A stretch of DNA of 64,000 nucleotides from NCBI GenBank assembly GCA_016617855.1, contig JAECUM010009495.1, positions 1-64,000 of the forward strand. The letters are read 5' to 3'. Below the pieces are notes generated by a model. The model was not told where the DNA came from. It ran no database searches and was given only the letters and a program-made list of their open reading frames with translations. Both the position numbers and the translations under genes were made by a program. Every line of letters starts with the position of its first letter. Within the stretch, counting starts at the first letter, position 1. Positions 11,211-25,536 of the stretch are shown piece after piece. This DNA is from Megalonaias nervosa. Taxonomy: Eukaryota; Mollusca; Bivalvia; Unionida; Unionidae.

Positions 11211-13901
11211 CATTTATTAATCACAAGCTATTACTTTCCTGAGCATAAGCTAAATAACACTTCACACAATATCCTACTTCACTATGGCCAATATGGACAA
11301 AAACATACAGTTCATATTAAAAAAATGCATGAAATAGATTGATCAGCCTTTAAATAACTGTTGTTTAAGTCTACTGATATTATAATACGTCACAATACCC
11401 ACAAGGATTGCTTGATCTTAAATTGGAAGGAAAGATATCATTTTAAATTATAATATTATAAACTTAACCTCTATTCAGATTTTAGTATGAAATGTCACTG
11501 AATAATTCATTACATATTTTCAAGAACTGTAAATAATTAAGTACAGTATGATCCAATTGAGCCCTATTTAAATGTAATATTTTTTTTAAGCGACACCTCT
11601 TCTTTGTTCTGTTGACATCTAGCTGCATACTCTATTTCATCAGTCCAGGCTAGCAAAACAAACATTGAGACAGATGTTGCTTGTCTGTCTGTCCACCTGT
11701 ATGTTCTTTCTTAATGGAAACTATTGAACAAGCTGGTGGACAGCAAACAACACACACAGCAAGAAGCAGGGTGGTATAAATCTGCAGGCAAACACTTCAT
11801 GTGCCCAAAACATAATCTGATTCTGATTTCACCAGTCTGCCCTATAGATTTTTCTACCTAAACAAAAATCCATTATGTTTAATTCCTGTTTTTCTCTCCC
11901 CAAAATAGTTTTATTCTTGATGCAAACAATACTTTAAAATTAATCTTACGAATTCCATTTCCATGAGATTAATTATTCATAATTTGTTATCATGCAGTCA
12001 AAACTAATGCAGATTGAATGATCCTCATAAAATCTGCTTAATAATGGCATAATGCCATTGCAGACCAGACAAGGTGATGAACACCAATGAATTCTATTCC
12101 ACAATTTTAAGTTTTTTTTAAGTAGATTTTTCTTTCTTGATGCATGGCCAACAACTGACATATCTGGATATGACATGATAAGCCGTTGTATATTTTACTC
12201 TTGGAGAAAAGAAAACAATAATTCCCAAAGCACTTTGTGTGAGAACACAGTAGGAAGATATGGGTAGACTTGGGCACAGTGAAACCATTTATGAAACCTA
12301 CCAGCTTTCGAACTAAGATTTTTTGCTGAGGAAATTCTAAGCATACAAGATCATTGCGTAATATTCAGTTTATAAGCAATGACAAGTTTTCTGTCTGGCA
12401 GTCATGGGCACATGAAGTATGAATAAATAATAAAACATTCTGTACTAGTATGTACGGAGTAATACGCCACTGTTAAGACTCAAGGAGGGGTACCTTCAAA
12501 ATAGTTACGATCAAAATTTATGTTTTCCTGGTTTGATTCCTGAAAACACAACACAAAAGTTGAGAAACATGACAGAAGGAAAAATGGTGTGTCTTACAGC
12601 ATGTTGTCAAATAAATTTAACAACATATGCAACATAAACAATGATGCCAACTGGCTCTATCAGTTCTGTAATGTCTACTGCCAGATATTTGCATATTTAA
12701 TGAATTGATCTTCTGTATGAAGATGTGAGGGAGTAAATGACAAACTTGCACTATTTCTCCAATGTTAAACCACAGGAGTTGCAACCTTTCTAATGTGAAG
12801 ATAAGATGGGGGTGGACTACGAATGGACAACAGTTTCTTTCAAAAACATTTGCCTAAATTATATAAAAGTTAGGGATGGACTCAAGCATGGAATTATCAT
12901 TGGAGAAGTATGGCAACTATGTTTCATACAGCACGGTTTCTGGCTTAAGAACACTGTGGCTTGATCATTCTTTGCCTTCTGTCTCACATCTAACACAAGA
13001 AGTTCAAATTAATGGTGAATGTTATGATAATAGGTTAGATAAAAAATAAAGATATTAAAAATGAGTAGCTTGACATCTACCAACATCATCAATGAGAAAT
13101 TGTCTGATCTTATGCTGTATATCTTTTTTTCATCAAGGTTACACTCCTGTTACAAATGAAAGCTCTTTCTCATCTGGGTAGATACTCTAGGCTTTTTTTG
13201 CCAATGAAAGCACCCCCTGATGATATCACTATCTTCAGCAAATGTCAATTATTTAGTAACCTAGTGCAAAGGAATTAATTTCTCACTTAAACCCATTAAT
13301 ACTCAGCAAAAATAAATACACAGGCTGGAAGATCATATGCCTCAGTCTAGAATGAAGTTAAAGCCGAATTATCCTAGTTCAAAACACCTCAGTGGACTTG
13401 AACATGTAAAACTGCACATTTTAAACAGCAATACAAACAAGATGCATATGGTAAAATAATGAAAGACTCGCTACTGCAGTCATATAAAAGCTACAACATA
13501 CTGAGAGGAAGCAGTGATACAAAATATAAATTAACTTTTATGTTTGGTGATAAAATCTGACAAGATGGTTAGACAAGTATGAATTGTGCATTTATATGTC
13601 AAATTTATCTTATGTTTTAATGTAGCAAAAATAAAAGCATTAACTGTTCAATCTTGTGATCATTAGTTTTCTACAAATGAAAACTGCAATTTATTAAGGT
13701 TGATTGCATCTATTTCTCGAATCTGCAGCAGTCCTGAGTAATTCTGTGGTTAGATTACATACAAAAGGGGCAAAATTACCACATCTTAATAACATGTATC
13801 AAAGTTAATGATAACGGAAACCTGAAACAGAGAATCAACATACATTTTATCCATTATATATTTTTAAAAAAAAGCAATTCTATTTAATTTACATACATAT
13901 A

Positions 13902-14107
13902 TGTCAGTGTCTTGTGCTGTTTCAATGTATCGTCAGTGTCATGTGCTAGTTCCAATGAGCTGTCAGTGTCGTGTTACTTTCGATGCAGTCAGTGTCATGT
14001 GCTACTTTTGATGCATTGTCAGTGTCACATGCTAGTTTCAATGTAGTGTTTGTGTCATGTGCAAGTTTCAATCCATTGCCAATGTCATGAGCTATTTTCA
14101 ATATCTT
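13902..14107. repeat. Minisatellite, about 31-34-bp period
   Basis: Six or so diverged units of the form TGTCAGTGTCATGTGCTAGT plus TTCAATG stand in tandem. Units differ by substitutions and small length changes. No coding potential is seen. Confidence 0.8.
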
Positions 14108-14924
14108 GTATTAAAGAAATATAGAACTGTGATGATGACTGGATGAGATGGTTTCTGATACAAATGGCAACTGCTGCCAATGAGGATGCAGAATGTAGCA
14201 ACACTGAAATCACTCCAAAAAGAAGTCTTTATAAATGAACACCATCAAAGTCGGATTTTCCTCTATGTCATGGGTGTTCAACCCAACACAACTGATAGAA
14301 ATTTTATTATTTGCCAACACTGAGGAATCCATCAATGATATTAATGAATTCACACAAGCTACACTTTTCTAACAGTTTTCCTAATTGCAATGTAGCATTT
14401 TAAAGTCACATCACATTATTTAATATACTCTGATACTTTTAATAATTTAGCCATTCTCTGTTAAGAAACAAAGAACTAACAATCAACAATGCATATATGC
14501 TTAAAAAAACATTTGAGAAACAAATCATCCAAAAAAAGTGACAGAATCATTGGAAATACCTCTAAAAACAAGTGGGTTTAACATATCAAATGTAAAAACA
14601 ACACAAAAAGTACAGTCATGACGGAATGTTTTCCAACAATAAATTACACATTTCATGTGACATCCATTCTTCTGATGAGAGTACTTTCCTTAATATATAT
14701 TTTGTAGGATATGAGGTTTGATCTTGTCAAAATAACGCATTTTTACTGGCCAATAAATATGTAAAATAGTTACAAACTGCATAATGTTTATAAAATTTGA
14801 AAATCTCAGAAAATGAACAACATAAATGAATGTGTTGTTTTAGTGACTTCTGATTGAAACTTATAAATATATTGAAGACTGAAGAAATATGGTGAGTGAC
14901 CCTAACTTGCCTTGAATTCATTTT

Positions 14925-15133
14925 TTTGGAGGGTACAGTATTTTTTGTAGGGTACCATAATTACAGGATTTCATGGTTTCCTCCCAAATCCAAATTTAAG
15001 AAAGTGTACAGTGATTCTTCTGTGTAAAAAAGCAGATGCCTGTCCAAAGCAAAAAAATAAAGTACCAACAAAAAATGTTTTTTTTCTCACAAAACACTAA
15101 AAACCAATACCCACTGAAAAAAATGAATTCGCA
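14925..15133. mobile_element. GTGAATTCA-type MITE, copy 1
   Basis: The copy contains TTTTTTGTAGGGTACCATAA, a middle section with GTGATTCTTCTGTG, and an end with AATACCCACTG and ATGAATTC. The family is marked by near-terminal TGAATTCA words in inverted order and by GTACCA...CCCAC sequences. Related copies: 15327-15500, 17360-17560 and 24143-24360. A similar element is common in bivalve genomes, from general knowledge. Confidence 0.55.
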
Positions 15134-15326
15134 TCAGAGTTGTCCCTCATTTCAATGCATGTCAGTATAACACCATCTCTCTTTTAAGGCGATTATGGTA
15201 ACACATCCTGTTACATAATACAATAGTAATGTTATGTATAATCATGAACCCCAAAATAAATTGCTTCCTTATATCACTGTCCACTGTTATTACTCCCCTT
15301 GAACACCATTTTAATAAGCAACTGTA

Positions 15327-15500
15327 TGTACTGTGAATTCACTATTTATTGTAGGTACTTCTTTTCCTGGATTTGGTAGTTGCTACAAACCATAACTTTA
15401 AGGACCCAATGAAGAGCATGTCTACTGTGAAAACAATAGGACTACTACAAAATCCAATAAAAGAAGTACTAATGTAATGTCACTTTTACGAAAACCATGA
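15327..15500. mobile_element. GTGAATTCA-type MITE, copy 2
   Basis: The left part reads TACTGTGAATTCACTATTTA with GTTGCTACAAACCATAACTT downstream, matching the copy at 24143-24360 (GTGAATTCACTATTTTGTGG and GTTGCTACAAA). The right end is decayed. Confidence 0.55.
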
Positions 15501-15515
15501 AAACTGATACTGGAT

Positions 15516-15724
15516 ATACTCGATTACAGCTCAAGTTCAACTGCAAACTGTATGGACCCTGATCTGACACTGCAATAATGCACCAGCAAATCAGGATCTA
15601 TGCAGTTTGTAAAGGACTAATCTGTAGAACAAACAACCGAGACCCTTATCTGCCAGTACATTATGCAATGGCAGATCAGAATCTATGCTGCCTGCAATTG
15701 GACTGGACTTAAAACCAAGTATAT
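15516..15724. mobile_element. Palindromic MITE, family 1, copy 2
   Basis: It starts ATACTCGATTACAGC and ends GACTTAAAACCAAGTATAT. Inside, ATCTGCCA is followed after 13 bases by TGGCAGAT, a perfect 8-bp inverted pair. A second, weaker inverted pair lies in the left half. Confidence 0.75.
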
Positions 15725-16830
15725 AAGGTACCATGAAAACAAATGACATCACGTAATTGTATAATCCTACAGGTATCGCAACAACCTGGTTATTAAGTAA
15801 TTCCTGTAACGACAAACCTAAATTAATGATGCAGACTTTGTTACATAGCCTTTTTTATCATTTCTGTTTCAAATGATTTTTTTTTAATATGTCCTATTTC
15901 CAATGCAGTTTTGAGTGAACTATAATTGACCTATGTAAATGATTTCTGCTCAATAGGAAGCAAAGCTTATGTTAAAAGGACATGGTTTGTTCTTGATCAA
16001 ACTGGAGGCATTTGATCCCTTATAATGTAATGCAAATGCATAATTCTTCAATGTTCTATCACCAACTTCATTCAGTGTTTTTCAGAAATCTAAATTAACT
16101 TCATTTTTTTTAGATGACCACAAATGATATTACCCAAAGACTGGTTTAAAAGTTAACATGCTTTAAGTTAATAGGTGGAGTTTTCTTAGTTACTTTTTCA
16201 AATGGAAGCTACAAAAAAAACCTCTTACAACACACACATACAAACAATTTCAAAAAGAAACAAATTCCACATTAAGCCATTTCAAATTTTACTAACTTGA
16301 CAAAAATTTATTAAAAGCATCAAGTACAGGGCTCAAGGAGGAAAATTGTAATTTGATAGTGAAAACAGGAAGAATAAATGCTGAATACTTACACAGGGAG
16401 TAAGAAGTATACAGAACCACAGAAATACTAATTAAAAACCCATAGTTTCTCAGCAAAAAAATTAAAAATTGCAGGTGGTTATGTAAAAGTGCATATAATT
16501 CACTAAAAACTCCTATTACCATACTGCTGATGAAAGCTGCATGTACATCCATATGAGCAGTAAGAAAACATGCACATTGTCCTTTCTTTTCACTAAACTA
16601 AATACAATTAAGTGGTTAATGAAAACTTTCCTCTTGCATATGTGGATCCACAAAATGAATCGGAAGACATAATTCAATAATTTAAGTCTGATCTGATGAG
16701 TTTTACTTTCACCTTTTCATCTATAATTAACAAATAATAGCCAAAGAGAATCACTTATCAAATAAGATATTTATGACAAGAAGAAAGCTTTCTTATAAGC
16801 ACCATACTTTCTCACTTTTCAGACACGTAG

Positions 16831-16832
<2 letters not shown>

Positions 16833-16891
<59 letters not shown>

Positions 16892-16908
16892 TTATATATA
16901 TATATACA
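16833..16908. repeat. (TA)n microsatellite
   Basis: A run of alternating TA with a few interruptions is followed by a short CA run. It gives a meaningless Tyr/Ile ORF in one frame. Confidence 0.95.
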
Positions 16909-17077
16909 CACACATACAATCATGGTTAGATTTCACCTCTCTACAAAGCACAAAGATCTAGCAGTTTTATCAATTTCTTATACTTTACATACTGTCTTTC
17001 AAATGTTGAAGGCAAGAATACAATTCTGCAAGACTGACTAATTGACTGATCTATAGCAGTACTTCAACAAATGAAAA

Positions 17078-17232
17078 ATTATATAGTGCTGAGGCAATTG
17101 GAGTAAAGTTTCTTGATCTGAGACACATCATACTAGCAAACAATGTCTGGTCCAATTAGAACCTGCACCCTCTTTTGGTCCCAGAGTTTGGAAATCTCAC
17201 CAATGACACACTGCAGATCTTGCCCTTGCCAA
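17078..17232 (-). repeat. SINE family A copy, degenerate
   Basis: The text TGGAGTAAAGTTTCTTGATC and the later AGAACCTGCACCCTCTTTTG parallel the copy at 9713-9893. The tRNA-like head is at the right end on the minus strand (GGTTCTAATTGG as a poor B box). Confidence 0.5.
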
Positions 17233-17359
17233 AGTGATAATCTGAGTCATCCAATAACCTTTACTTTTATCTGGCCAATATGATGACCAAGTCAGATACC
17301 TATGTTCCTTTTTGGCAAGATCCAATAACACAAATATAATTACTAATATACACTCTTAA

Positions 17360-17560
17360 ATCAACTAGTTAGTTCACAGTTTTTCATTGGGAACCAATTT
17401 TAGAGAACTTCACAGACGCAACAAACCTCAGATTTAAAGACCTAATGAACTGTGATTCTTCTGTGGAAAAAGATCAGGCTCCTTCCCCAAACTAATGAAA
17501 CTGTACTCTTTGGCACATACACTAAAACTGATAGCCATAAAAATTAAAAAATACCCAGTA
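17360..17560. mobile_element. GTGAATTCA-type MITE, copy 3, decayed
   Basis: The central words AATGAACTGTGATTCTTCTG and the right part ACTGATAGCCATAAAAAT align with copy 1. The ends are poorly kept. Confidence 0.4.
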
Positions 17561-18249
17561 TTAACATTAACACCGATAGGCTGATTAATATCCTTATATT
17601 TTTATATCCTAGATTTTTTTAAAAATTACAGGAGAAAAATCAAAAGCAATTGCATTATGTACCAGCTGGAAGGAATCCACAGTCTTTTTGTGAGAAATTA
17701 CAGTACTTATTGTGTGAGGTCATAAAACAGGCAATACAGCCAATTCAAGCCACTAGAAGGAGCAGGGGTCTATCATGAATATCTATGTGCAGCATATGAT
17801 TCAGCTGTTGGAATGAAAACAGTCTTCGTTTTGCTTATTTGTTACACTATGTGGCAACATGTCTAGAGTACAAGCGAAATGAACATATATCAATGACATT
17901 TTGTTAACATACATATTTAACATTAGAAAACTTGACTGAAATTCACAGAAAGACAAATTGACAATTTTGAAGTTCTTTCTTGACATGTATTATGCTTGAG
18001 GCCACCTATCCCATAATCCATCCAAAAATACAACTGTTATAAATTCTTCTCTTTTATTTATCACAGAAAATAAATGTTCCATGATGAACAAAAATGTTAC
18101 GTAAAACACAGGCAATGTACGAGTGGAGTTTTCCTGCTCTTCATGTGTATACAGATCTGGATCAAGATAGTTATAATAATGTAAAGAGCTAGAAATGTTT
18201 CTTAAGACACAGACTCCACGACCATCATGATGCAATTAAAGAGTAAATT

Positions 18250-18560
18250 TTTAAGTCAAATAGGAGCCATAACTCTATAAAATTGTGCTGGAATGAAGAG
18301 ATAATCAAACCTGAGCAGGGCTTTCTTTATGTCAAGACCTCACATCCACTTTGGTTTCAATCAATGAAGTCTTTCAAAAGTTATAGAGCAGAAATTTCAA
18401 ACAGGCCACAACTCTGCATAATTTTGCAACAAAATGACCAAAATAGAACCTGACCAAAGTCTTATTCATGAAAGGCCTCAAATTAACTTTGTTTTAAATC
18501 TATGAAGTCCTTCAAAGGTATGACAGCTGGACATAAGTAGTGCAAGATGCACCCTTGAGA
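18250..18560. repeat. Dispersed non-autonomous repeat, two tandem half-units
   Basis: Two successive parts contain CCATAACTCTATAAAATT and CCACAACTCTGCATAATT, each followed by TCAATGAAGTC or TCTATGAAGTCC and AAAAGTTATAGAG or AAGGTATGACAG. This head-to-tail half-unit layout is typical of an abundant mollusc repeat (general knowledge). There is no ORF. Confidence 0.5.
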
Positions 18561-20419
18561 GGTATGGTTGGGCCATAATAATCACAGTGACGTTTTTAGG
18601 ATAAACATCTAAAACTGCTAGGTACCGTTAAGCAACGTGTTATACCCACATGAAGGGATCCAATTAGATATAGAACTACTAAAACTTAAGGCTACAATTA
18701 TGGAGAATCACTACTATTTAGAAAGAAATAAGAAAAGTTGTTTGGTCATAATGTAAATGTATTTTCTTGAAAGCAGATAAAGTCCAGTTACAAAATATGT
18801 ACCCATTTTCATAACAACTGTATATTCATTTAGGTCTCAGTCATTTGTTCTAATGGTCTTTGGATATAAACATGTAATTACAACATTTACATCCATAGGT
18901 TACTGTGGTCTGAATGGATGAAAACAGTTATGTACTCGACATAGGCATCATTTCAAGAGCTTTATAAAATCACAGCAGGTATAAAATCATATAATGCTTT
19001 ACATAAACAAAGAAACTTCCAAAATTATTGAAAGATGTCTAGTACGATCATTTAAACAAAGTTACATGCTTTCAAAGATCTGAATTTCAGAAATTCTGTG
19101 TCTGCCATAAGGATGCTAGTTTGAAAAGCGTACTCCCTCTTTACAGATTGCCACATAGTATATAAATATATATATGTCAATGTCCAAGCAACGAATAGAC
19201 ACTTGGTAGAAAGTATCAGGAATTTCCATTGGACAGAGGTTAGTGTATAACTGGTAAAATAATTTCATGGGACTGTTAGTGCACTGGAAATGCAAAATAA
19301 ACAAAGTGCAGTATGGCAGTATTACCAGGAGTCCATCTGAATTAAAAAAAAATCAATAAGACATTTACTGACTAAAGGCATATATAACTGACATGGGATA
19401 AACTGTATGAAAAAGTATTTTATTTTATTATTAAGGAATATGAATTTAGCCATTTTTACAAACCAACTTTATTTACTACAATCAGCACTTTAATAATTCT
19501 GTAAGCTAGTATTCATATTACAAATTATTTCACATTTGTCAGCTGATTAAAAGGGAACACATATTTATGACACAAATGCATTGTACCTAGTTTAAGAAAT
19601 GACTAAATAATTGTCTAAAAACCGATATTCTTGAAAATTATTTTGACAATTTATGTCTGATGTATTGAATTTTCAACATTTAAAGCATAGATTTGAAATA
19701 AAATACTATCATGTAGCAGTTAAGATAAAGAGCTCATAAGTTTACATTTTTTATCTGTAGGTAACAGAGTAATACACACATATTCTTAAAGTAATATGTA
19801 ACTAATTTTGGGATTACAAATTAAAGAATATGGCGATTCTTACATCATTTAAAACAAATCTTATATTGGCTATATCAGTAGCAGTGTTCATCAATAAAAT
19901 GAAATGCCAAGAGGGGTGTACTATGTTCTAAAATCTACTCAGTGCCATCATTAATAATGAAATATGCAAGCCGTAATTTTCATCTAGAATCACACAAATA
20001 TGTTTGTTAGCAAGAAAACCCAAAGCAAATATCTCCTTGGCACTTCCAAAAATGAACACTGTCCATCTCACTACAATGAATTACACTGATGTTGGTAATC
20101 AATTAAAGCATGCAAAACAGTACAGAAGAGCCTACCTCCTTCCAGTGATATACAAGTAGTTTATATGCCACTTTCTCACACCCAGAATAAATAGATTATC
20201 AAAGTTTTCTTTCATTTAGGTTGTATCATGGCAAGATCTATGATTTTGGTTTTCATATCTCTCAATATGTCACAACAGGAACATAAGTGATTTGAACAGG
20301 GCTCAAGACCTTATCCTGAAGGATGATAACATACAAAACAGAATGAAAGATGAATAAGAGGCCCATGTGAACCTGAGATTACTCACCTGGTTGATATGTG
20401 CCTAACAGCCAAACACAAG

Positions 20420-21215
20420 AGCAATTGGATAAGAAATTTGGATCCGATGGATGCTTTCTGACAAAATTTCTTCAATACTGCCAATTGCATACATTATGCA
20501 GACAATTGTTTCAAGGTTTCTCAATATTCTGTATCTTCATCCATACTGTATGGCACACATTACCGTTACTTGTCCAGTACTGAAAAGACTTTATAACCAG
20601 AATACTTTCTGTCATAGTTGGTAAATTCCGTTGAGCAGTTTTTGAGAATCTGTTTTAAAGTTTTTCTATTTTAGTAACCACAGCCATATATTATGGCAGA
20701 CCAACATTATTTGTAAAAAAAAATAAATATTAGACGTCCTTCAAAACATGATGCTTAAAGTCAAATTTGGTGAATTTTGGCTAGATTTGAGATGAAGTCA
20801 TTTAAAGGCATTTTGTTAAGCAACAGGGACAAAATATTTTATTGCAAATTGGCACCATCTGTATAAAATTGCAAGGCTTCCATGCCAGAATGCTTTCTGT
20901 CCAATTTGGTCCAAGTATGTTCAGCAATTTTTGCGAAGCAAATCGTGGTCATATTTGCCAGCAGATTGTCATCATTTGTTGAAGTTAGAAAGTCAATTAT
21001 AGCAGGATGCTTGTCCAACAAGTATAATATCTGCTAAGCAAAGTAAGCAGATGTGGAGAAAAGTTGTTTGAAGGTTTTCCAATTTTAGTAATGATGGCTG
21101 CATTTGATGGCAGATTGGCATCATTTGTACAAACTAATAAGCCGTTCATCCAAAGACGCTATCTGCTAAATTTACTTGAAAATGATTCAGTACTTTCTGA
21201 GAAGTTTTAAGATAT
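20420..21215. repeat. Diverged tandem copies of a dispersed repeat
   Basis: The word pairs ATTTTAGTAACCACAGCC / ATTTTAGTAATGATGGCT and GCACCATCTGTA / GCATCATTTGTAC and GAATGCTTTCTGTC / GAATACTTTCTGTC recur through about 800 bases. They suggest three or four rearranged old copies of one element. The spacing is irregular. Confidence 0.5.
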
Positions 21216-21719
21216 TACATGTTGCCAGATGCTGGTCAATACATGCCATATGATGCACACCACACATGCTGAATGCAGGACCATACAACTTCACTTGGCC
21301 TTTTGGTCAGCTAAGCTAAAAACTGCCGGAATCTTAAAGACACTGGAATGAGGTTAAGGACACTGGCATGGGTGCAACATGACATATTTTCTTCGTATTC
21401 ACAAGCAAAATCCCAAACTAAATCCAAGACAATATTCCATGGTACATTCAAAAAATTACTCGAAAGATCTAGAGAACAAAAACATTAAAAATCAATTTAA
21501 TAATCGTGTATTTCACATATTCATTTCTACACTGAAAAAAAAACTACAATAGCCCACACACTGTGTAATGACGAAATTAAATATTAGGATCTTATTTAAA
21601 GACAATTTATGCTTAGGTGGCAATTTTATCCAACTAAACCTAGAATAGTTGATAATCACAGTTCCCATCCACCCCCCTTTCAACTACTAATGAATGAAAT
21701 GCAACATGACGAATTTGGT

Positions 21720-21902
21720 TAGGTGTTTTATGGCACAGCAACAAAAATTGGTTATTTAGTGCCAAGTCAACTGGGGTAAAGTGCCTTGCACAAAGACAAA
21801 GCATGGTAGCTGAACCCAGGCTGATTAAACAGTAGGATTCTAACCCACACTCTTTCAGCTGCAAGTCCAACACATTAATCATTAATCCACCACAGCTCCT
21901 GC
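21720..21902 (-). repeat. SINE family A copy
   Basis: The plus strand reads GGGGTAAAGTGCCTTGCACA, then GTAGGATTCTAACCCACACT, whose complement gives the B-box-like GGTTAGAATCC. The head is near 21902 on the minus strand. Confidence 0.65.
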
Positions 21903-23746
21903 AGTACAAATGATCATTACACCAAAATTTAAAAGCCGACATCCAATGTGGATATTGAGATACATCAAATTTGGCAGAATACAGCATATTTCATCCTATT
22001 TAAGTGTAAAATGCATGTTCAATCACTACTGACATATTATCTATGCATCTGTAGTAGCATGCAAAAAGAAATGCCACAAATATGTAAATATCTGATAAAA
22101 AGCCCCAATAATCAAATTAAGACTTAATATCAAATGGATCATCTCAATCAGAAAAGCCGGCTGAAAGACCTTTAATCTAATTTAATTTTTTAATGGTTTA
22201 CAAATTAAAGGTAACATCTTAATGGAAGGAGAAAGTTTTCAATAAACATGAATACTTTTTTTCTGTATATCTTCAAAGCATTTACAATTTGTTCTGTACA
22301 ACACTGTGAATGATGCAACACCTGTAGCTCAGTGAATTTTCAGGTTAATGTCATTAAATGTAAGTAAAACTAATTTGTTTCATGCACAAAATATTTCAAC
22401 ACCATTCAAATCAACATAGAGCTTAACACATCTTATTAAATATATGTTAAAACAGGGCGGTCTGTTTACATCAAATTTTTCAACATTGCCATGACCTCTG
22501 GAAGAGTCAATTTGTTTATTTGGTTCTATTTGGCTAAAATGTAGTTGCTTTCCTTTGATCTGTCTGCAGTATCAAAAATGGACTCTTCCTGAACTCAGGA
22601 TGAACACGGCAGATTAATGTACATAGACCAGTCTTTTTTTCAGCATGTACTGAATGAATGGTGCATCGCTGTATGTCAGTATGAATTATGTTTAAATCAT
22701 TCGTGCAAGAAATTCATTCGGTAATTTTAGCTTAAGTGAAAAGTCAATGAGAAACAGGCAGATATCATTCAAGATGCTGAGCAGAATGAACTATAGTAAG
22801 GAATATAAAAAGAAGAATGTACCTGGAAAATTGACTTTTGATTTCGATTCAAAATATTTCACAGATATGGAGAAGACCTAAATAACGGCTAACACGATGC
22901 CCAATCACCCGATTAAAAACAAAGAAACATTAAGCATACAGGTCTTGTGACATGACAAAAAAAAGGATCAAACAGGGCTTCAACATGATGAAAAAAAAAG
23001 ATACCATTACTTTGCACTTATCTTGGATATGTATATTTCTGAAACACAAACTGCTTTAAAATGCCACATTTCATTCGATGAATTTTGAAATAAAAGATTT
23101 AATACTCAGCACTTAAAGATGACCTAAAGATATTGGATTTAGGAAAAGTGCCCTTGTAAACACTGATAATTTTTTTGTTCTTTTTAATTTTTCCTCCAAA
23201 TAATATTATTATAGTATATGATTAAGCTTTAGACACTAGTCTTAATTAACCCTCTACCCCTTATGTAAACTTTACTGGGTGTAGTCACATTTCTACAGTA
23301 CAAGAAATAGTCAATTGGGGTGGGGGGCAAAAGTGGGTACAGGCCAATGTCAAAGAGAAAGATGGTAGATATAGTATTTGATATTTGTCAATCAACATCA
23401 CTGCACATAAATAAAGTTTTACAAATGATCTTTATAGTTAACGAAAGTGTACTGCTTCGCGTCTAATGTGGTGCTTTATCCCTTCAAAGGAATCTTTAAC
23501 ATATAATGCCCTGATTTCAATTTCTGAACTTTCATAATGTAAAAATATTAAGATGTGTTATTACATTCATAAAACAGGAAACATAAACAAAAGTCCAAAC
23601 AAGAAATGTCAAGACTTTTGGAAAATAAATGCTTAGACATTGGTCCAGTAAATCAAAATATAAGCAAAGTAAAACCCTTTCAACTGGTTGCAAGTATCAG
23701 GAAGTAAAAAGAAAATCCTACTTCAATAAAATTTTCATTTACAGCA

Positions 23747-23914
23747 CACTGTTTCCCCTCTTATAAGGCCACCAATCCTGCAGTAAAAAACATGGTTTTG
23801 TAAAAACTGGTGGTAATTCATAAAGGGAACAAAGTACTTAAAATACATTATTTTTATTTTCAGTCAAGGTGGCAGCCTTACAAATGGGGTGGCCTCTCAT
23901 GAGGGGAAACAGTG
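23747..23914. mobile_element. MITE with 27-bp inverted ends (CACTGTTTCCCCTC)
   Basis: The left end CACTGTTTCCCCTC, six variable bases, GGCCACC is mirrored at the right end by GGTGGCC, six bases, GAGGGGAAACAGTG. The body is 168 bp and has no ORF. The target-site duplication is not clear, so I do not name a superfamily; the CACTG start is only suggestive of a CACTA-like element. Confidence 0.7.
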
Positions 23915-24142
23915 TCACACAGTTGAAGCCCCGTCAACCACTTAAGTTACAAGAAAGAAGTTTTCTGTGCAAAAAAAGTTGCTGAACTTTTTCACAGCAT
24001 AAAACCTTAACAAAGAAATTTCAACTGATCTGTATATTACAACATAAAAAATGTGCTAGAAACATGGCTGCAAGTTTATTCTCCCTTTGTTATAAAGTGT
24101 TAGTGAAAATGCTGCATGTCAAGCAGTTTATACATCTGTCTA

Positions 24143-24360
24143 CAATAACGTGAATTCACTATTTTGTGGGGTCCACCAATTTTTATGGATATTGTGGTTG
24201 CTACAAAACAGAAATTTAAAAACAAAATAAAACAAAAAGTAATCCACTGTAAAACAAAAATACCAGGAATCCATCTTTAATAATTTAAGTACTGACAAAT
24301 TCATTTTTTTTTAATTAATGAAAATTGATGCCCTTAAAAAATAAATGAATTCACAATATT
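24143..24360. mobile_element. GTGAATTCA-type MITE, copy 4 (best preserved)
   Basis: The copy starts ACGTGAATTCACTATTTTGT and ends AAATAAATGAATTCACAATA. The inner words GGTCCACCAATTTTTATGG and AAAATTGATGCCC are mirrored or shared with the other copies. It has the size and inverted ends of a MITE. Confidence 0.65.
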
Positions 24361-25536
24361 CTGAAACTTAACAAGGAGTTTTCATGTAGTGCATTTCACC
24401 AAGTCCAATAATGGTATAAATGATAAGAGAGATAACAGAAAGGCTTAAGGATATTGGTCTCAATTTCTTACTGAACATTTTTCATTTCCAAGAAGAATAT
24501 CAGCTGAATCTTGTTGAAGCCTAATTTCCACCTTGGTACTTGCCATTTTTTGTGTCCTTAGAAAGAAATTGGCACTGTTTTGTTAAAGAACCACTCTATT
24601 ACAAACCCACCAAGTCCGAACATTGCTTTTGCCCGTGTCAATATACAGGAGATGACAATTCCATAACCCAACTAGCCTACACACATTTTAAAAAAAAACA
24701 AACATTAATTGTTGGGCAAGTAAAATTTCAGGTTCAGTTGCCCATTTGTTACAATGAATAAAGTACAAAAATTAAAAAATCTCGACTATTTCCCTGCAAT
24801 ATCCTTACCGAGCTAGAGGGTACAAATCTGAATTGTCACCCCTGATATAACATGTTCTAGAGTTATTAAACAAAAATGTTGACCACAAACAACTTCATAT
24901 TAATCCCACTGCATGATACACAAGTATTAACAACAACAAGCTGTCCCAACAACAGGGTAACATTAAAAACAGGTTCATGGAAAAGGAAAGTGGATGCATG
25001 CCAAATGGTCTGTACTATGCAGTATCTTGCTTCTCTATGACATTATCATCATGTAACTTGCTGCTTATGCATGGAACACAGAAACTTGTAACATATTTGG
25101 GTACACATTTTAGACAAAACTGTTAATACCTGCAAGCTTCAGACAGTGAAGATATGTGGCTTTCAAAAACCCAACATAACACCGTAACATCAATGCTGAT
25201 GCTGCCTTTGCATCAGAAAAAATATCCCAGTGTCTTGAAAATTACACAAAAATTACAACACTCTCTACCTATAAGCCTCCATTATAACAAGCTTCCTGTT
25301 ATAAGGCAAAGATTCTATTTTATTAAGCAGTAGCATGTAGTTTATTATACGGTGGGTGCAATACACATCAGTATGCTCTACAAATCCCTATGGGCAGCAT
25401 CATAATTAACGAGTTGTGTATACTTTATCTACCTCTCTCTATATCTGGGAATCACAATAACACTATGCTATAACTCCCTAAAACAGCTTAACATTTTTTC
25501 TTTCTTCTTGTGTAGTTAGAACTTTGAATATCTTAT

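Noticed and set aside
16773..16961. Tyr/Ile-rich ORF over the TA repeat
   Set aside because: It is produced entirely by the microsatellite.
20387..20401. 15-base exon with TGTTTGGCTGTTAG acceptor and GTGAGT donor
   Set aside because: It keeps phase but is tiny and the acceptor is ordinary. Such pairs are expected by chance in 26 kb.
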